DNA from: Anodontia alba
Taxonomy: Eukaryota > Mollusca > Bivalvia > Lucinida > Lucinidae
DNA: 64,000 bases
Direction of reading: 5' to 3'
Assembly (NCBI GenBank): GCA_964016985.1
Contig: OZ024826.1
Coordinates: 44,256,978 to 44,320,977 of the forward strand
A model generated the notes under the pieces. The model was not told the origin of the DNA and ran no database searches. It saw only the letters and a program-made list of their open reading frames with translations. Both the position numbers and the translations under genes were made by a program. Positions 52,538 through 64,000 of the stretch are shown here, piece by piece (within the stretch, counting starts at the first letter, position 1; each line of letters opens with the position of its first letter).

Positions 52538-53558
52538 CATTTGCAGTAATGTTTTTAATAAGGACAAGTGTTTTACAGAGGAAACTTGCAGGCCACAGCT
52601 CTTCCCAAAATTAGGTCAGTATCCTGTAAAAACACTTTACATACAATGTCAAATAAAATTTACTGATCAGCAGTTGTGTATTTTGAAAGCAGACAATTTG
52701 GTGTTTGGTAAGGAAACTCTCAGACCACAGAGATAAAGAATTCAAGTCATTGTCTGTTGAGACAGTCTTCACATCCACTTTGATGTGTCAGCCTTGATTG
52801 GGATGACCAGGCATAATACTTACATTATTTGAATATTAGAGTATAAAAGTTTGCAAGGTAAAATTTTCAGTAGGTTGTTTTTCATTACTTGTGTAAGGTT
52901 GCAAGGTAATACTAGTTTTCAATAGGATGATTTTCACTATTAAATATTGATTTTAAGCTATTCTTGAAAAGGGAAAAATACATGTTTGCTTAGGAAACAC
53001 AGAGACCACAGGTCTAAAGAAAATTAGGTCATATCCTGTAAAGACACTTCACATTCACTAGGGCGAGTATTATTTACTAACCAGCAGTGGTGGTACAGAT
53101 GGATCTGCTAAATGACATGAACTTGTGAGGTGTCCACTTTGGTTGGGCTAACTAGACATAACACATACATTATTCAAATGTTAGAGTACAAAAAGGTTGT
53201 TATTGAATATTTAATTCAAATAGGCTGCTTTTTCATTATGAAATATTTTTTGTAAGGTTGCAAGGTAAAACTAGCTTTTAATAGGATGATTTTCATTATT
53301 AGATAAATATCACATTTAAGGTATAAAAGAGAAAATTTCATGTGTGCTTAGGAAACAGACCACAGTTCTAAAGAATGTTTGGTAATATCCTGTTAAGACA
53401 CTTGACAGGTTGTAAGGTAATGTTTTCAACAGGTTGTTTTTCATTACTAAACATTACTTTTGTAAGGGTGCAATGAAATAATAGTTTTGAGTAGGATAAT
53501 TTTCATCATAAAATATGTCTTCTAAGGTATTTTTGAAATGGTTAAGTTTCATGTTTGC

Positions 53559-53672
53559 TTAGGAATCTCTCAGACCAGTACCACACTTGGTAATCCCGTA
53601 AGGGGTACCCATTGGTTAGGAATCTCTCAGACCAGTACCACACTTGGTAATCCCGTAAGGGGTACCCATTGA
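53559..53672. repeat. 57-bp tandem duplication spanning an insertion junction
   Basis: TTAGGAATCTCTCAGACCAG..TACCCATTGG occurs twice (53559 and 53616). The first part is satellite and the second part is the end of the long-TIR element, so the duplication arose after insertion. Confidence 0.8.
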
Positions 53673-54961
53673 TTATGCACTCAAAATCCTTACGCGAACT
53701 TCCGGCTATGACTTATGAGACATCCAAATGTCAACAAATGGGTAAGTTTTCCTGTTTTATTGATTTTTCATCAATTTCATAGACACATTTTGAAAAATCA
53801 GACAGTGCTATTCCCGACAACTTTCATTTCTACGCCGGAAAAGATAGGTGTGGGCTTGAAAAAACAAGTGGCTATTTTTTATTTCAGTTTCAACCGGAGA
53901 TGGGGTAGTCCGGTATTCCTGTCTCGACTTCTTTTCCAGTGCAATATGATGGTATTTTCAGCTATTTGGCCTATGAAGTATTTATTTAACATATCAGATA
54001 AGATGCACTGCAACCTACATCTACTTGAAATACATAAGATGCTAAATTTCCCAAGCATTTGTTCCGGGGACTGACATATTTGTGCCGAATATGACTTATG
54101 AGGCCGACGACCCCTTAAAGAGGCATTATCCCTTATGGGGACAAGAACGCCAATTATCAGGTGTCTGATTACAAGGCCTGAGTATCACTTATGGGAACAT
54201 TAGTCATTATCAGAATGCCCCGCATTTGAAAACATGCAGACTTTAGATCAAACCAGTTTCAAAATATTCCATTTACATATAAACATATTCCATTTACATA
54301 TAAACAATCAAACACCATGAAAGGTTTTGCAAATGAGACAGCATGTATCAATAGGGGTTTTGATATGCCACGTTTGTATATATTTGAAGCTCTCAATTGA
54401 GCAAAATCATATAAAAGTTTCATTTTACTGCCGTAAAAATCGCTTTGTGATGTATAGGCTTTTTTTGTCCCCGTAAGGGGTAGTCGGACTTGTAAGGCAT
54501 AATCGGCACAAATATTGCAGTCCCCGGAACAAATGCTTGGGGAAATTAAGCATCTTATATATTTCAAAGTTGACATGAGTTGCAGTATGTCTTATCTGAT
54601 ATGTTAAACAAGTATTTCATAGCCCAGTTAGCTGAAAATACGTTCATTTTGCACTGGTAAAAAAAAAGTCAAAACAGGAATATTGGATTACCCTTCTCCA
54701 GGTGAAATTGAAATAAAAAAAATAGCTGCTTGTTTTTTCAAGCCCACACCTATCTTTTCCGACGCAGAAACGAAAGTTGTTGGGAATAGCTTTGTCCGAT
54801 TTTTCGAAATATGTCTATGAAATTTACTAAAAATCAATAAATCAGGAGAATTTATCCGTTTGTTGACATTTAGATGTCTCGTAAGTCATGGCTGGGAGTT
54901 TGCGTAAGGATTCTGAGTGCATAACTAGAAGCTACCCCTTACGAGATTACCAGGTGTGGTA
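53577..54961. mobile_element. 1.39-kb element with ~500-bp terminal inverted repeats
   Basis: GTACCACACTTGGTAATCCC at the left and ACGAGATTACCAGGTGTGGT..AC at the right are inverse. Inverted similarity continues inward (CATCCAAATGTCAACAAA / TTTGTTGACATTTAGATG; GTGGGCTTGAAAAAACAAG / TTGTTTTTTCAAGCCCAC; TTTGTTCCGGGGACTG / CAGTCCCCGGAACAAA) to about 54143 and 54470. The loop holds a 22-bp direct duplication (ATATTCCATTTACATATAAA). The satellite phrase CAGACC..AGGTCTAAAGAA is split by it. Frames in the arms have no known domain. Confidence 0.75.
54259..54305. repeat. Short direct duplication in the loop
   Basis: ATATTCCATTTACATATAAA occurs twice head to tail. Confidence 0.8.
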
Positions 54962-56370
54962 CAGGTCTAAAGAATGTTTGGTCATATCCTGTTACAACAC
55001 ATTATATCCACTAGGCCAAGAATTATTTAATGACCAGCAGTCGTGTTACAAATGAGTTTTCTGAATGACAAATTATACTTATTTGGGCCATCACTGATGA
55101 CATCCGTTTAACATTTTGCAGTGAAACTTATGATGTGACCAGGTATAATATGTATATATTAATTATTTAAATGTTAGGGTATAAAGATTGCAAGATAATA
55201 TTAGGTTTTTATAGGCTGCTTTTCATTAGTAAACATCACTTTTGTAAGAGTGTAGGTAAAATTAGTTTTGAATAGGATAGATTTCATCATTAAATTTCAC
55301 TTTTAAGATACTTTTTAAAGGAGATAATTTTATGTCTGCAAAGGAAACTCTCAGACCTTAGGTCTAAAGAACGTTTGGTCATATCCTGTTAAGACACTTC
55401 ACATCCACGTAGGCAAGTAATATTTACTGACCAACAGTGGTGGTACAGGTGAGTCATCTAAATCAGGTTGTGTTTATCATGGCCTTCACTGTTGGAATCC
55501 AGTTAACATTTTGCTGTAGAACTTGTGATGTGTCCACTTTGGTTGGGATGACCAGGCATAATATATACATTATCAAAATTGTTATAAAAACTTTAAATAG
55601 GTAAAACTTTAAATAGGTCATTTTTTCATTATCCTTACATTACTTCTGTAAGGTTGCAAGGTAATAACTAGTTTCGAATAGGATGTTTTTCATATCACAT
55701 TGAAGGTATGCTTGAAAAGGGAAAATATCATGTTTGCTAAGGAAACTATCAGACTACAGGTCTAAAGAACTTTGTGTCATATCCTGTTAAGACACTTCAC
55801 TTCTACGTAAGCAAATAGTATTTTCTAACCAACAGTGGTGGTACTGATGAGTCATCTCAATCAGGCTGTGTTTGTCATGGCCTTCACTGTTGACATCCAG
55901 TTTACATTTTGCTGTGGACCTTGTGATGTGTCAACTTTGGTTAGGATGACCAGGCATAATATATGCATTGTTAAAATGTTAAGAGTATAACAGGTCGCAA
56001 GGTAATATTTTTAGCGGATTGAATTTAATTACTTAACTTTACATTTGTAATGTTGCAATGGAATAATAGTTATGAATAGAATAATTTCCACCATGAAATA
56101 TCACTTTAAAGATATTTTTGAAATGGTTAGATATAATGTGTGCTTAGGAAACTCTCAGACCACAGGTCTAAAGAATTTTCGGTCATATCCTGTTAAGACG
56201 CATTACATCCACTAGAGCAATAATTATTTAATTACAAACAGTCATGTTACAGATGAGTTTTCAGAATGACAGGTTATACTTAACTGGGCCGTCACTGTTG
56301 GCATCCTTTTAATATTTTGCTGTGGATGTGATGTGTTTACTTTGGTTGGGATCACCAGGCATAATAAATA

Positions 56371-56780
56371 CATTATTTAAATGTTAGATAGTATAAAAGA
56401 TTGAAAGGCAATATCAATTTTAAACAGGCTTCTTTTCATTGTTAAACATTACTTTCAAAAGGTTACAAGGTAAAACTAATTTTGAACTGGATGATTTTCA
56501 TCATTAAATTTCACTTTAAAGGTGCTTTTTAAAGCAGATATTTTCTTGTCTACATAGGAAACTTTAAGACCTATACATTATTTAAATGTTAGATAGTATA
56601 AAAGATTGAAAACCATTATCAATTTTAAACAGGCTTCTTTTCATTGTTAAACATTACTTTCAAAAGGTTAAAAGGTAAAACTAGTTTTGAACAAGATGAT
56701 TTTCATCATTAAATTTCACTTTAAAGGTGCTTTTTAAAGCAGATAATTTCTTGTCTACATAGGAAACTTTAAGACCTTAG
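56371..56780. repeat. ~205-bp local duplication within the satellite
   Basis: CATTATTTAAATGTTAGATA..GTATAAAAGATTGAAA at 56371 recurs at 56576, and both continue through AAACAGGCTTCTTTTCATTG and GGTGCTTTTTAAAGCAGATA. The duplicated piece is half a satellite unit. Confidence 0.75.
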
Positions 56781-57149
56781 GTCTAAAAAACTTTTGGTCA
56801 TACCCTGTTAAGACACTTCACATCAACATAGGCAAGTAATATATACTGACCAACTGTGGTGGTACAGATGAGGCTTCTGAATCAGGTTGTCTTTATCATG
56901 GCCTTCTCCGTTGGCATCAAGTTAACATTTTGCTGTGGGACTTGTGATGTATCCATTTTGGTTGGGATGACCAGGCATATTATATAAATCATGTCAATGT
57001 TAGAGTTTAAATGTTGCAAGGTAAAATTGTAAATATGTTGTTTTTCAATTATTTTTTTAAATACTTCTGTAAGGTTGCAAGGTAATTACTAGTTTTGAAT
57101 AGGATCCTTAAATATCACTTTGAAGGTATTTTGGAAAAGGGAAAATATT

Positions 57150-57560
57150 ATGTCTTCTTAGGAAATATTATGTCTTCTTAGGAAATCTAAGACCTTAGTT
57201 CTAAAGAACTTTGGTCATATTCTGTTATGATACGCTATGTTCATTAGGGTAAAAGTTACAGATAAGTCTTCTGAATGACAAGTTATACTTATCTGGGCCG
57301 TCACTGCTGGCATCCTTTTAACATTTTGCTGTGGAACTTGTGATGTGTTTACTTTGGTTGGGATGACCAGGCATAATATACACATTATTTAAATGTTAGG
57401 GTATAGAAGGTTGCAAGGTAATATTAAGTTAATATAGGCTGCTTTTCAGTACTAAGCATCACTTTTGTAAGGTTGCAAGGTAAAACTAGTTTTGATAATT
57501 TTTCATCATTAAATTTCACTTTAATGGTACTTTTTAAAGAAAATAATTTCATGTCTGCAT
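57150..57560. repeat. Satellite unit, variant B
   Basis: Variant B has a doubled AATATTATGTCTTCTTAGGA, CATATTCTGTTATGATACGC and AGTTATACTTATCTGGGCCG in place of the A-type phrases. Further B units begin at about 59985, 61185, 62035 and 63250. The other units are A types. Confidence 0.75.
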
Positions 57561-60500
57561 AGGAAACTCTCAGACCTTAGGTCTAAAGAACTTTTGGTCA
57601 TATCCTGTTAAGACACTTCACATCCACGTAGGCAAGTAGTATTTACTGACCAACAGTGGTGGTACAGATGAGCCTTCTGAATCAGGTTGTCTTTATCATG
57701 GCCTTTACTGTTGGAATCCAGTCAACATTTTGCTGTGGAACTTGTGATGTGTCCACTTTGGTTGAGATGACCAGACATAATATATACATTATTTAAATGT
57801 TAGGGTATAATAGGTTGCTAAGTAATATTAAGTTAATATAGGCTGCTTTTCGGTACTAAGCATAACTTTTGTAAGGTTGGAAGGTAAAACTAGTTTTCAT
57901 AATTTTTCATCATTAAATTTCACTTTAAAGGTACTTTTTAAAGAAGATAATTTCATGTCTGCATAAGAAACTCTCAGACCTTAGGTCTAAAGAACTTTTG
58001 GTCATATCCTGTTAAGACACTTCACACCCACGTAGGCAAGTAGTATTTACTGACCAACAGTGGTAGTACAGATGAGCCTTCTGAATCAGGTTGTCTTTAT
58101 CATTGCCTTTACTGTTGGAATCCAGTCAACATTTCGCTGTGGAACTTGTGATGTGTCCACTTTGGTTGGGATGACCAGGCATAATATATACATTATTTAA
58201 ATGTTAGGGTATAATAGCTTGCAAGGTAATATTAAGTTAATATAGGCTGCTTTTCAGTACTAAGCATAACTTTTGTAAGGTTGGAAGGTAAACTAGTTTT
58301 GATAATTTTTCATCATTAAATGTCACTTTAAAGGTACTTTTTAAAGAAGATATATTCATGTCTGCATAGGAAACTCTCAGACCTTAGGTCTAAAAAACTT
58401 TAGGTCATATCCTGTTAAGACACTTCACATCCACGTAGGCAAATAGTATTTACTGACCAACAGTGGTGGTACAGATGAGTCTTCTGAATCAGGTTGTCTT
58501 TATCATGGCCTTTACTGTTGGAATCCAGTTAACATTATGCTGTGGAACTTGTGATGTGCCCACTTTGGTTGGGATGACCAGGCATAATATATACATTATT
58601 TAAATGTTAGGGTATAATAGGTTGCAAGGTAATATTAAGTTAATATAGGCTGCTTTTCAGTTCTAAGCATCACTTTTGTAAGGTTGCAAGGTAAAACTAG
58701 TTTTGATAATTTTTCATCATTAAATTTCACTTTAAAGGTACTTTTTAAAGAAGATAATTTCATGTCTGCATAGGAAACTCTCAGACCTTAGGTCTAAAGA
58801 ACTTTTGGTCATATCCTGTTAAGACACTTCACATCCACGTAGGCAAGTAGTATTTACTGACCAACAGTGGTGGTACAGATGAGCCTTCTGAATCAGGTTG
58901 TCTTTATCATGGCCTTTACTGTTGGAATCCAGTCAACATTTTGCTGTGGAACTTGTGATGTGTCCACTTTGGTTGGGATGACCAGGCATAATATATACAT
59001 TATTTAAATGTTAGGGTATAATAGGTTGCAATGTAATATTAAGTTAATATAGGCTGCTTTTCAGTACTAAGCATCACTTTTGTAAGGTTGGAAGGTAAAC
59101 TAGTTTTGATAATTTTTCATCATTAAATTTCACTTTAAAGGTACTTTTTAAAGAAGATATATTCATGTCTGCATAGGAAACTCTCAGACCTTAGGTCTAA
59201 AGAACTTTTGGTCATATCCTGTTAAGACACTTCACATCCACGTAGGCAAATAGTATTTACTGACCAACAGTGGTGGTACAGATGAGTCTTCTGAATCAGG
59301 TTGTCTTTATCATGGCCTTTACTGTTGGAATCCAGTTAACATTATGCTGTGGAACTTGTGATGTGCCCACTTTGATTGGGATGACCAGGCATAATATATA
59401 CATTATTTAAATGTTAGGGTATAATAGGTTGCAAGGTAATATTAAGTTAATATAGGCTGCTTTTCAGTACTAAGCATCACTTATGTAAGGTTGCACGGTA
59501 AAACTAATTTTGATAATTTTTCATCATTAAATTCCACTTTAAAGGTACGTTTTAAAGAAGATATTTTCATGTTTGCATAGGAAACTCTCAGACCTTAGGT
59601 CTAAAGAACTTTTGGTCATATCCTGTTAAGACACTTCACATCCACGTAGGCAAATAGTATTTACTGACCAACAGTGGTGGTACAGATGAGGATTCTGAAT
59701 CAGATTATCTTAATCATGGCTTTTACTGTTGGAATCCAGTTAACATTATGCTGTGGAACTTGTGATGTGTCCACTTTGGTTGGGATGACCAGGCATATTA
59801 TATAAATCATGTCAATGTTAGAGTTTAAATGTTGCAATGTAAAATTGTAAATATGTTGTTTTACAATTATTTTTTTAAATACTTCTGTAAGGTTGCAAGA
59901 TAATTACTAGTTTTGAATAGGATGCTTTTAATCCTTAAATATCACTTTGAAGGTATTTTGGAAAAGGTATAATATTATGTCTTCTTAGGAAATATTATGT
60001 CTTCTTAGGAAATCTAAGACAGTTCTAAAGAACTTTGGTCATATTCTGTTATGATACGCTATATTCATTAGGGTAAAAGTTACAGATGAGTCTTCTGAAT
60101 GACAAGTTATACTTATCTAGGCCGTCACTGCTGGCATGCTTTTAACAGTTTGCTGTGGAACTTGTGATGTGTTTACTTTGTTTGCGATGACCAGGCATAA
60201 TATACACATTATTTAAATGTTAGGGTATAAAAGGTTGCAAGGTAATATTAAGTTAATATAGGCTGCTTTTCAGTACTAAGCATCACTTTTGTAAGGTTGC
60301 AAGGTAAAACTAGTTTTGATAATTTTTCATCATTAAATTTCACTTTAAAGGTACTTTTTAAAAAAGGTAATTTCATGTCTGCATAGGAAACTCTCAGACC
60401 TTACGTCTAAAGAACTTTTGGTCATATCCTGTTAAGACACTTCACACCCACGTATGCAAGTAGTATTTACTGACCAACAGTGGTGGTACAGATGAGCCTT

Positions 60501-61979
60501 CTGAATCAGGTTGTCTTTATCATGGCCTTTACTGTTGGAATCCAGTCAACATTTTGCTGTGGAACTTGTGATGTGTCCACTTTGGTTGGGATGACCAGGC
60601 ATAATATATACATTATTTAAATGTTAGGGTATAATAGGTTGCAAGGTAATATTAAGTTAATATAGGCTGCTTTTCCGTAATAAGCATAACTTTTGTGAGG
60701 TTAGAAGGTAAACTAGTTTTGATAATTTTTCATCATTAAATTTCACTTTAAAGGTACTTTTTAAAGACGATATTTTCATGTTTGCATAGGAAACTCTCAG
60801 ACCATAGGTCTAAAGAACTTTTGGTCATATCCTGTTAAGACACTTCACATCCACGTAGGCAAATAGTATTTACTGACCAACAGTGGTGGTACAGATGAGT
60901 CTTCTGAATCAGGTTGTCTTTATCATGGCTTTTACTGTTGGAATGCATTTAACATTATGCTGTGGAACTTGTGATGTGTCCACTTTGTTTGGGATGACCA
61001 GGCTTATTATATAAATCATGTCAATGTTAGAGTTTAAATGTTGCAATGTAAAATTGTAAATATGTTGTTTTTCATTTATTTTTTTAAATACTTCTGTAAG
61101 GTTTGCAAGGTAATTACTAGTTTTGAATAGGATGCTTTTCATCCTTAAATATCACTTTGAAGGTATTTTGGAAAAGGGATAATATTATGTCTTCTTAGGA
61201 AATATTATGTCTTCTTAGGAAATCTAAGACAGTTCTAAAGAACTTTGGTCATATTCTGTTATGATACGCTATATTCATTAAGGTAAAAGTTACAGATTAG
61301 TCTTCTGAATGACAAGTTATACTTATCTGGGCCGTCACTGCTGGCATCCTTTTAACAGTTTGCTGTGGAACTTGTGATGTGTTTACTTTGGTTGGGATGA
61401 CCAGGCATAATATACACATTATTTAAATGTTAGGGTATAAAAGGTTGCAAGGTAATACTAAGCTAATATAGGCTGCTTTTCAGTACTGAGCATCACTTTT
61501 ATAAGATTGCAAGGTAAAACTAGTTTTGATAATTTTTCATCATTAAATTTCACTTTCAAGGTACTGTTTGAAGAAGATAATTTCATGTCTGCATAGGAAA
61601 CTCTCAGACCTTAGGTCTAAAGAACTTTTGGTCATATCCTGTTAAGACTCTTCACATCCACGTAGGCAAGTAGTATTTACTGACCAACAGTGGTGGTACA
61701 GATGAGCCTTCTGAATCGGGTTCCCTTTATCATGGCCTTTACTGTTGGCATCCAATCAACATTTTGCTGTGGGACTTGTGATGTGTCCACTTTGGTTGGG
61801 ATGACCAGACATAATATATACATTATTTAAATGTTAGGGTATAGAAGGTTGCAAGGTAATATTAAGTTAATATAGGCTGCTTTTCAGTACGAAGCATAAC
61901 TTTTGTAAGGTTGGAAGGTAAAACTAGTTTTGATAATTTTTCATCATTAAATTTCACTTGAAAGGTACTTTGTAAAGAA

Positions 61980-62045
61980 GATATTTTCACTTTGGTTGGG
62001 ATGACCAGGCATAATATATACATTATTTAAATGGATAATATTATT
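61980..62045. repeat. Recombination junction in the satellite
   Basis: GAAGATATTTTCAC is followed directly by TTTGGTTGGGATGACCAGGC, ATTATTTAAATG and GGATAATATTATTTCTTCTT. Parts of an A unit and a whole A' unit are missing relative to the neighbouring B-A-A' order, consistent with unequal crossing-over. Confidence 0.65.
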
Positions 62046-64000
62046 TCTTCTTAGGAAATATTATGTCTTCTTAGGAAATCTAAGACCTTAGTTCTAAAGA
62101 ACTTTGGTCATATTCTGTTTTGATACGCAATGTTCATTACGGTAAAAGTTAGAGATGAGTCTTCTGAATGACAAGTTATACTTATCTGGGCCGTCTCTGC
62201 TGGCATCCTTTTAACATTTTGCTGTGGAACTTGTGATGTGTTTACTTTGGTTGGGATGAACAGGCATAATATACACATTATATTTGAATGTAAGGGTATA
62301 AAAGGTTGCAAGGTAATATTAAGCTAATATAGGCTGCTTTTCGGTACTGAGCATCACTTTTGTAAGGTTGCAAGGTAAAACTGGTTTTGATAATTTTTCA
62401 TCATTAAATTTCACTTTCAAGGTACTTTTTAAAGAAGATTATTTCATGTCTGCATAGGAAACTCTCAGACCTTAGGTCTAAAGAACTTTCGGCCATATCC
62501 TGTTAAGACACTTCACATCCACGTAGGCAAGTAGTATTTACAGACCAACAGTGGTGGTACAGATGAGCCTTCTGAATCAGGTTGTCTTTATCATGGCCTT
62601 TACTGTTGGAATCCAGTCAACATTTTGCTGTGGAACTTGTGATGTGTCCACTTTGGTTGGGATGACCAGGCATAATATATACATTATTTAAATGTAAGGG
62701 TATAATAGATTGCAATGTAATATTAAGTTAATATAGGCTGCTTTTCAGTACTAAGCATAACTTTTGTAAGGTTGGAAGGTAAACTAGTTTTGATAATTTT
62801 TCATCATTAAATTTCACTTTGAAGGTACTTTTTAAAGAAGATATTTTCATGTCTGCATAGGAAACTCTCAGACCTTAGGTCTAAAGAACTTTTGGTCATA
62901 TCCTGTTAAGACACTTCACATCCACGTAGGCAAATAGTATTTACTGACCAACAGTTGTGGTACAGATGAGTCTTCTGAATCAGGTTGTCTTTATCAAGGC
63001 TTTTACTGTTGGAATCCAATTAACATTATGCTTTGGAACTTGTGATGTGTCCACTTTGGTTGGGAGGACCAGGCATATTATATAAATCATTTCAATGTTA
63101 GAGTTTAAATGTTGGAAGTAAAATTGTAAATATGTTGTTTTTCAATTATTTTCTTCAATACTTCTATAACGTTGCAAGGTAATTACTAGTTTTGAATAGG
63201 ATGCTTTTCATCCATAAATACCACTTTGAAGGTATTTTAGAAAAGGGATAATATTATGTCTTCTTAGGAAATATTATGTCTTCTTAGGAAATCTAAGACC
63301 TTAGTTCTAAAGAACTTTGGTTATATTCTGTTTTGATACGCAATGTTCATTACGGTAAAAGTTAGAGATGAGTCTTCTGAATGACAAGTTATACTTATCT
63401 GGGCCGTCTCTGCTGGCATCCTTTTAACATTTTGCTGTGGAACTTGTGATGTGTTTACTTTGGTTGGGATGACCAGGCATAATATACACATTATATTTAA
63501 ATGTTAGGGTATAAAAGGTTGCAAGGTAATATTAAGCTAATATAGGCTGCTTTTCGGTAGTAAGCATCACTTTTGTAAGGTTGCAAGGTAAAACTAGTTT
63601 TGATAATTTTTCATCATTTAATTTCACTTTCAAGGTACTTTTTACAGAAGATAATTTCATGTCTGCATAGGAAACTCTCAGACCTTAGGTCTAAAGAACT
63701 TTTGGTCATATCCTGTTAAGACACTTCACATCCACGTAGGCAAGTAGTATTTACAGACCAACAGTGGTGGTACAGATGAGTCTTTCTTAATCAGGTTGTC
63801 TTTATCATGGCCTTTACTGTTGGAATCCAGTCAACATTTTGCTGTGGAAATTGTGATGTGTCCACTTTGGTTGGGATGACCAGGCATAATATATACATTA
63901 TTTAAATGTTAGGTAATAGGTTGCAAGGTAATATTAAGTTAATATAGGCTGCTTTTCAGTAGTAAGCATAACTTTTGTAAGGGTGAAGGTAAAACTAGCT

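Larger units (their letters stand above)
52570..64000. repeat. ~403-bp satellite array (edge to homogenised part)
   Basis: The unit contains GGAAACTCTCAGACCTTAGG, TCTAAAGAACTTTTGGTCAT, ATCCTGTTAAGACACTTCAC, CCAACAGTGGTGGTACAGAT, GGAACTTGTGATGTGTCCAC, TTTGGTTGGGATGACCAGGC and two GGTTGCAAGGTAA segments. Spacing of CTCAGACCTTAGG from 57567 onward is 402-408 bp. Left of ~57 kb the units are diverged and of unequal length; to the right they are near-identical. About 25 units are in view, and the array continues beyond the window. Non-coding. Confidence 0.88.

Noticed and set aside
54259..54576. Protein-coding frame in the long-TIR element
   Set aside because: The frame covers the inverted arm and its duplicated loop; the mirrored arm gives an unrelated frame, so there is no evidence of coding.

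Overview
The window looks like repeat-dominated nuclear DNA from a marine invertebrate, most likely a bivalve mollusc. The basis is AT-rich sequence with no bacterial-type gene packing, long simple-sequence tracts, decayed LINE and Penelope-like retroelements, tRNA-derived SINEs, many short TTAA- or hairpin-type MITEs, and elements built around ~145-180 bp tandem repeats, a style known from bivalve 'pearl'-type elements. The phylum is an inference; no single-copy host gene fixes it. I found no intact host protein-coding gene. All recognisable protein sequence belongs to broken mobile elements.

Layout. 0-6.4 kb: degenerate tandem families, including ~180-bp monomers organised into a 1.37-1.39 kb higher-order repeat that is itself present twice in tandem. 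6.4-12 kb: small inverted-repeat elements, a 5'-truncated LINE 3' end with a 13-bp target duplication, a TTAA-flanked MITE, tetranucleotide microsatellites and a ~490-bp tandem duplication ending in a hairpin MITE. 12.3-13.1 kb: decayed LINE reverse transcriptase. 14.58-15.35 kb: C-terminus of a MULE-type transposase, split by a complete SINE with a 17-bp target duplication. 15.35-16.45 kb: two adjacent elements with matching terminal repeats, filled with a GATATC-centred palindrome repeated every 21 bp.

18-27 kb: nested foldback elements, a second SINE with a 13-bp target duplication, a 5'-truncated LINE, a 5'-truncated Penelope-like element with a GIY-YIG endonuclease and a hammerhead-ribozyme-like motif, and a ~270-300 bp tandem unit carrying two insertions. 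27-36 kb: purine, C and CA tracts, a decayed Ulp1-type protease between two ACGGACCA-rich arrays, SINE and TIR-element fragments, and a second locus of the ~270-bp unit whose insertion has a 6-bp target duplication. 36-51 kb: degenerate ~145-180 bp arrays, piggyBac-like MITEs, a minus-strand LINE RT whose YADD box reads YVND, a 5'-truncated SINE with a 14-bp target duplication and a 2.27-kb element bounded by TATACCCCCGAC inverted repeats.

52.57-64 kb: the edge of a satellite with a ~403-bp monomer. Units are diverged on the left and homogenised on the right, with a partial three-unit higher-order pattern; a 1.39-kb element with ~500-bp terminal inverted repeats has inserted into it. The array runs off the window.

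No operon or host pathway is visible. The interactions that can be read are insertion histories: which element landed in which, with which target duplication, and in two cases an empty-site comparison inside the window.
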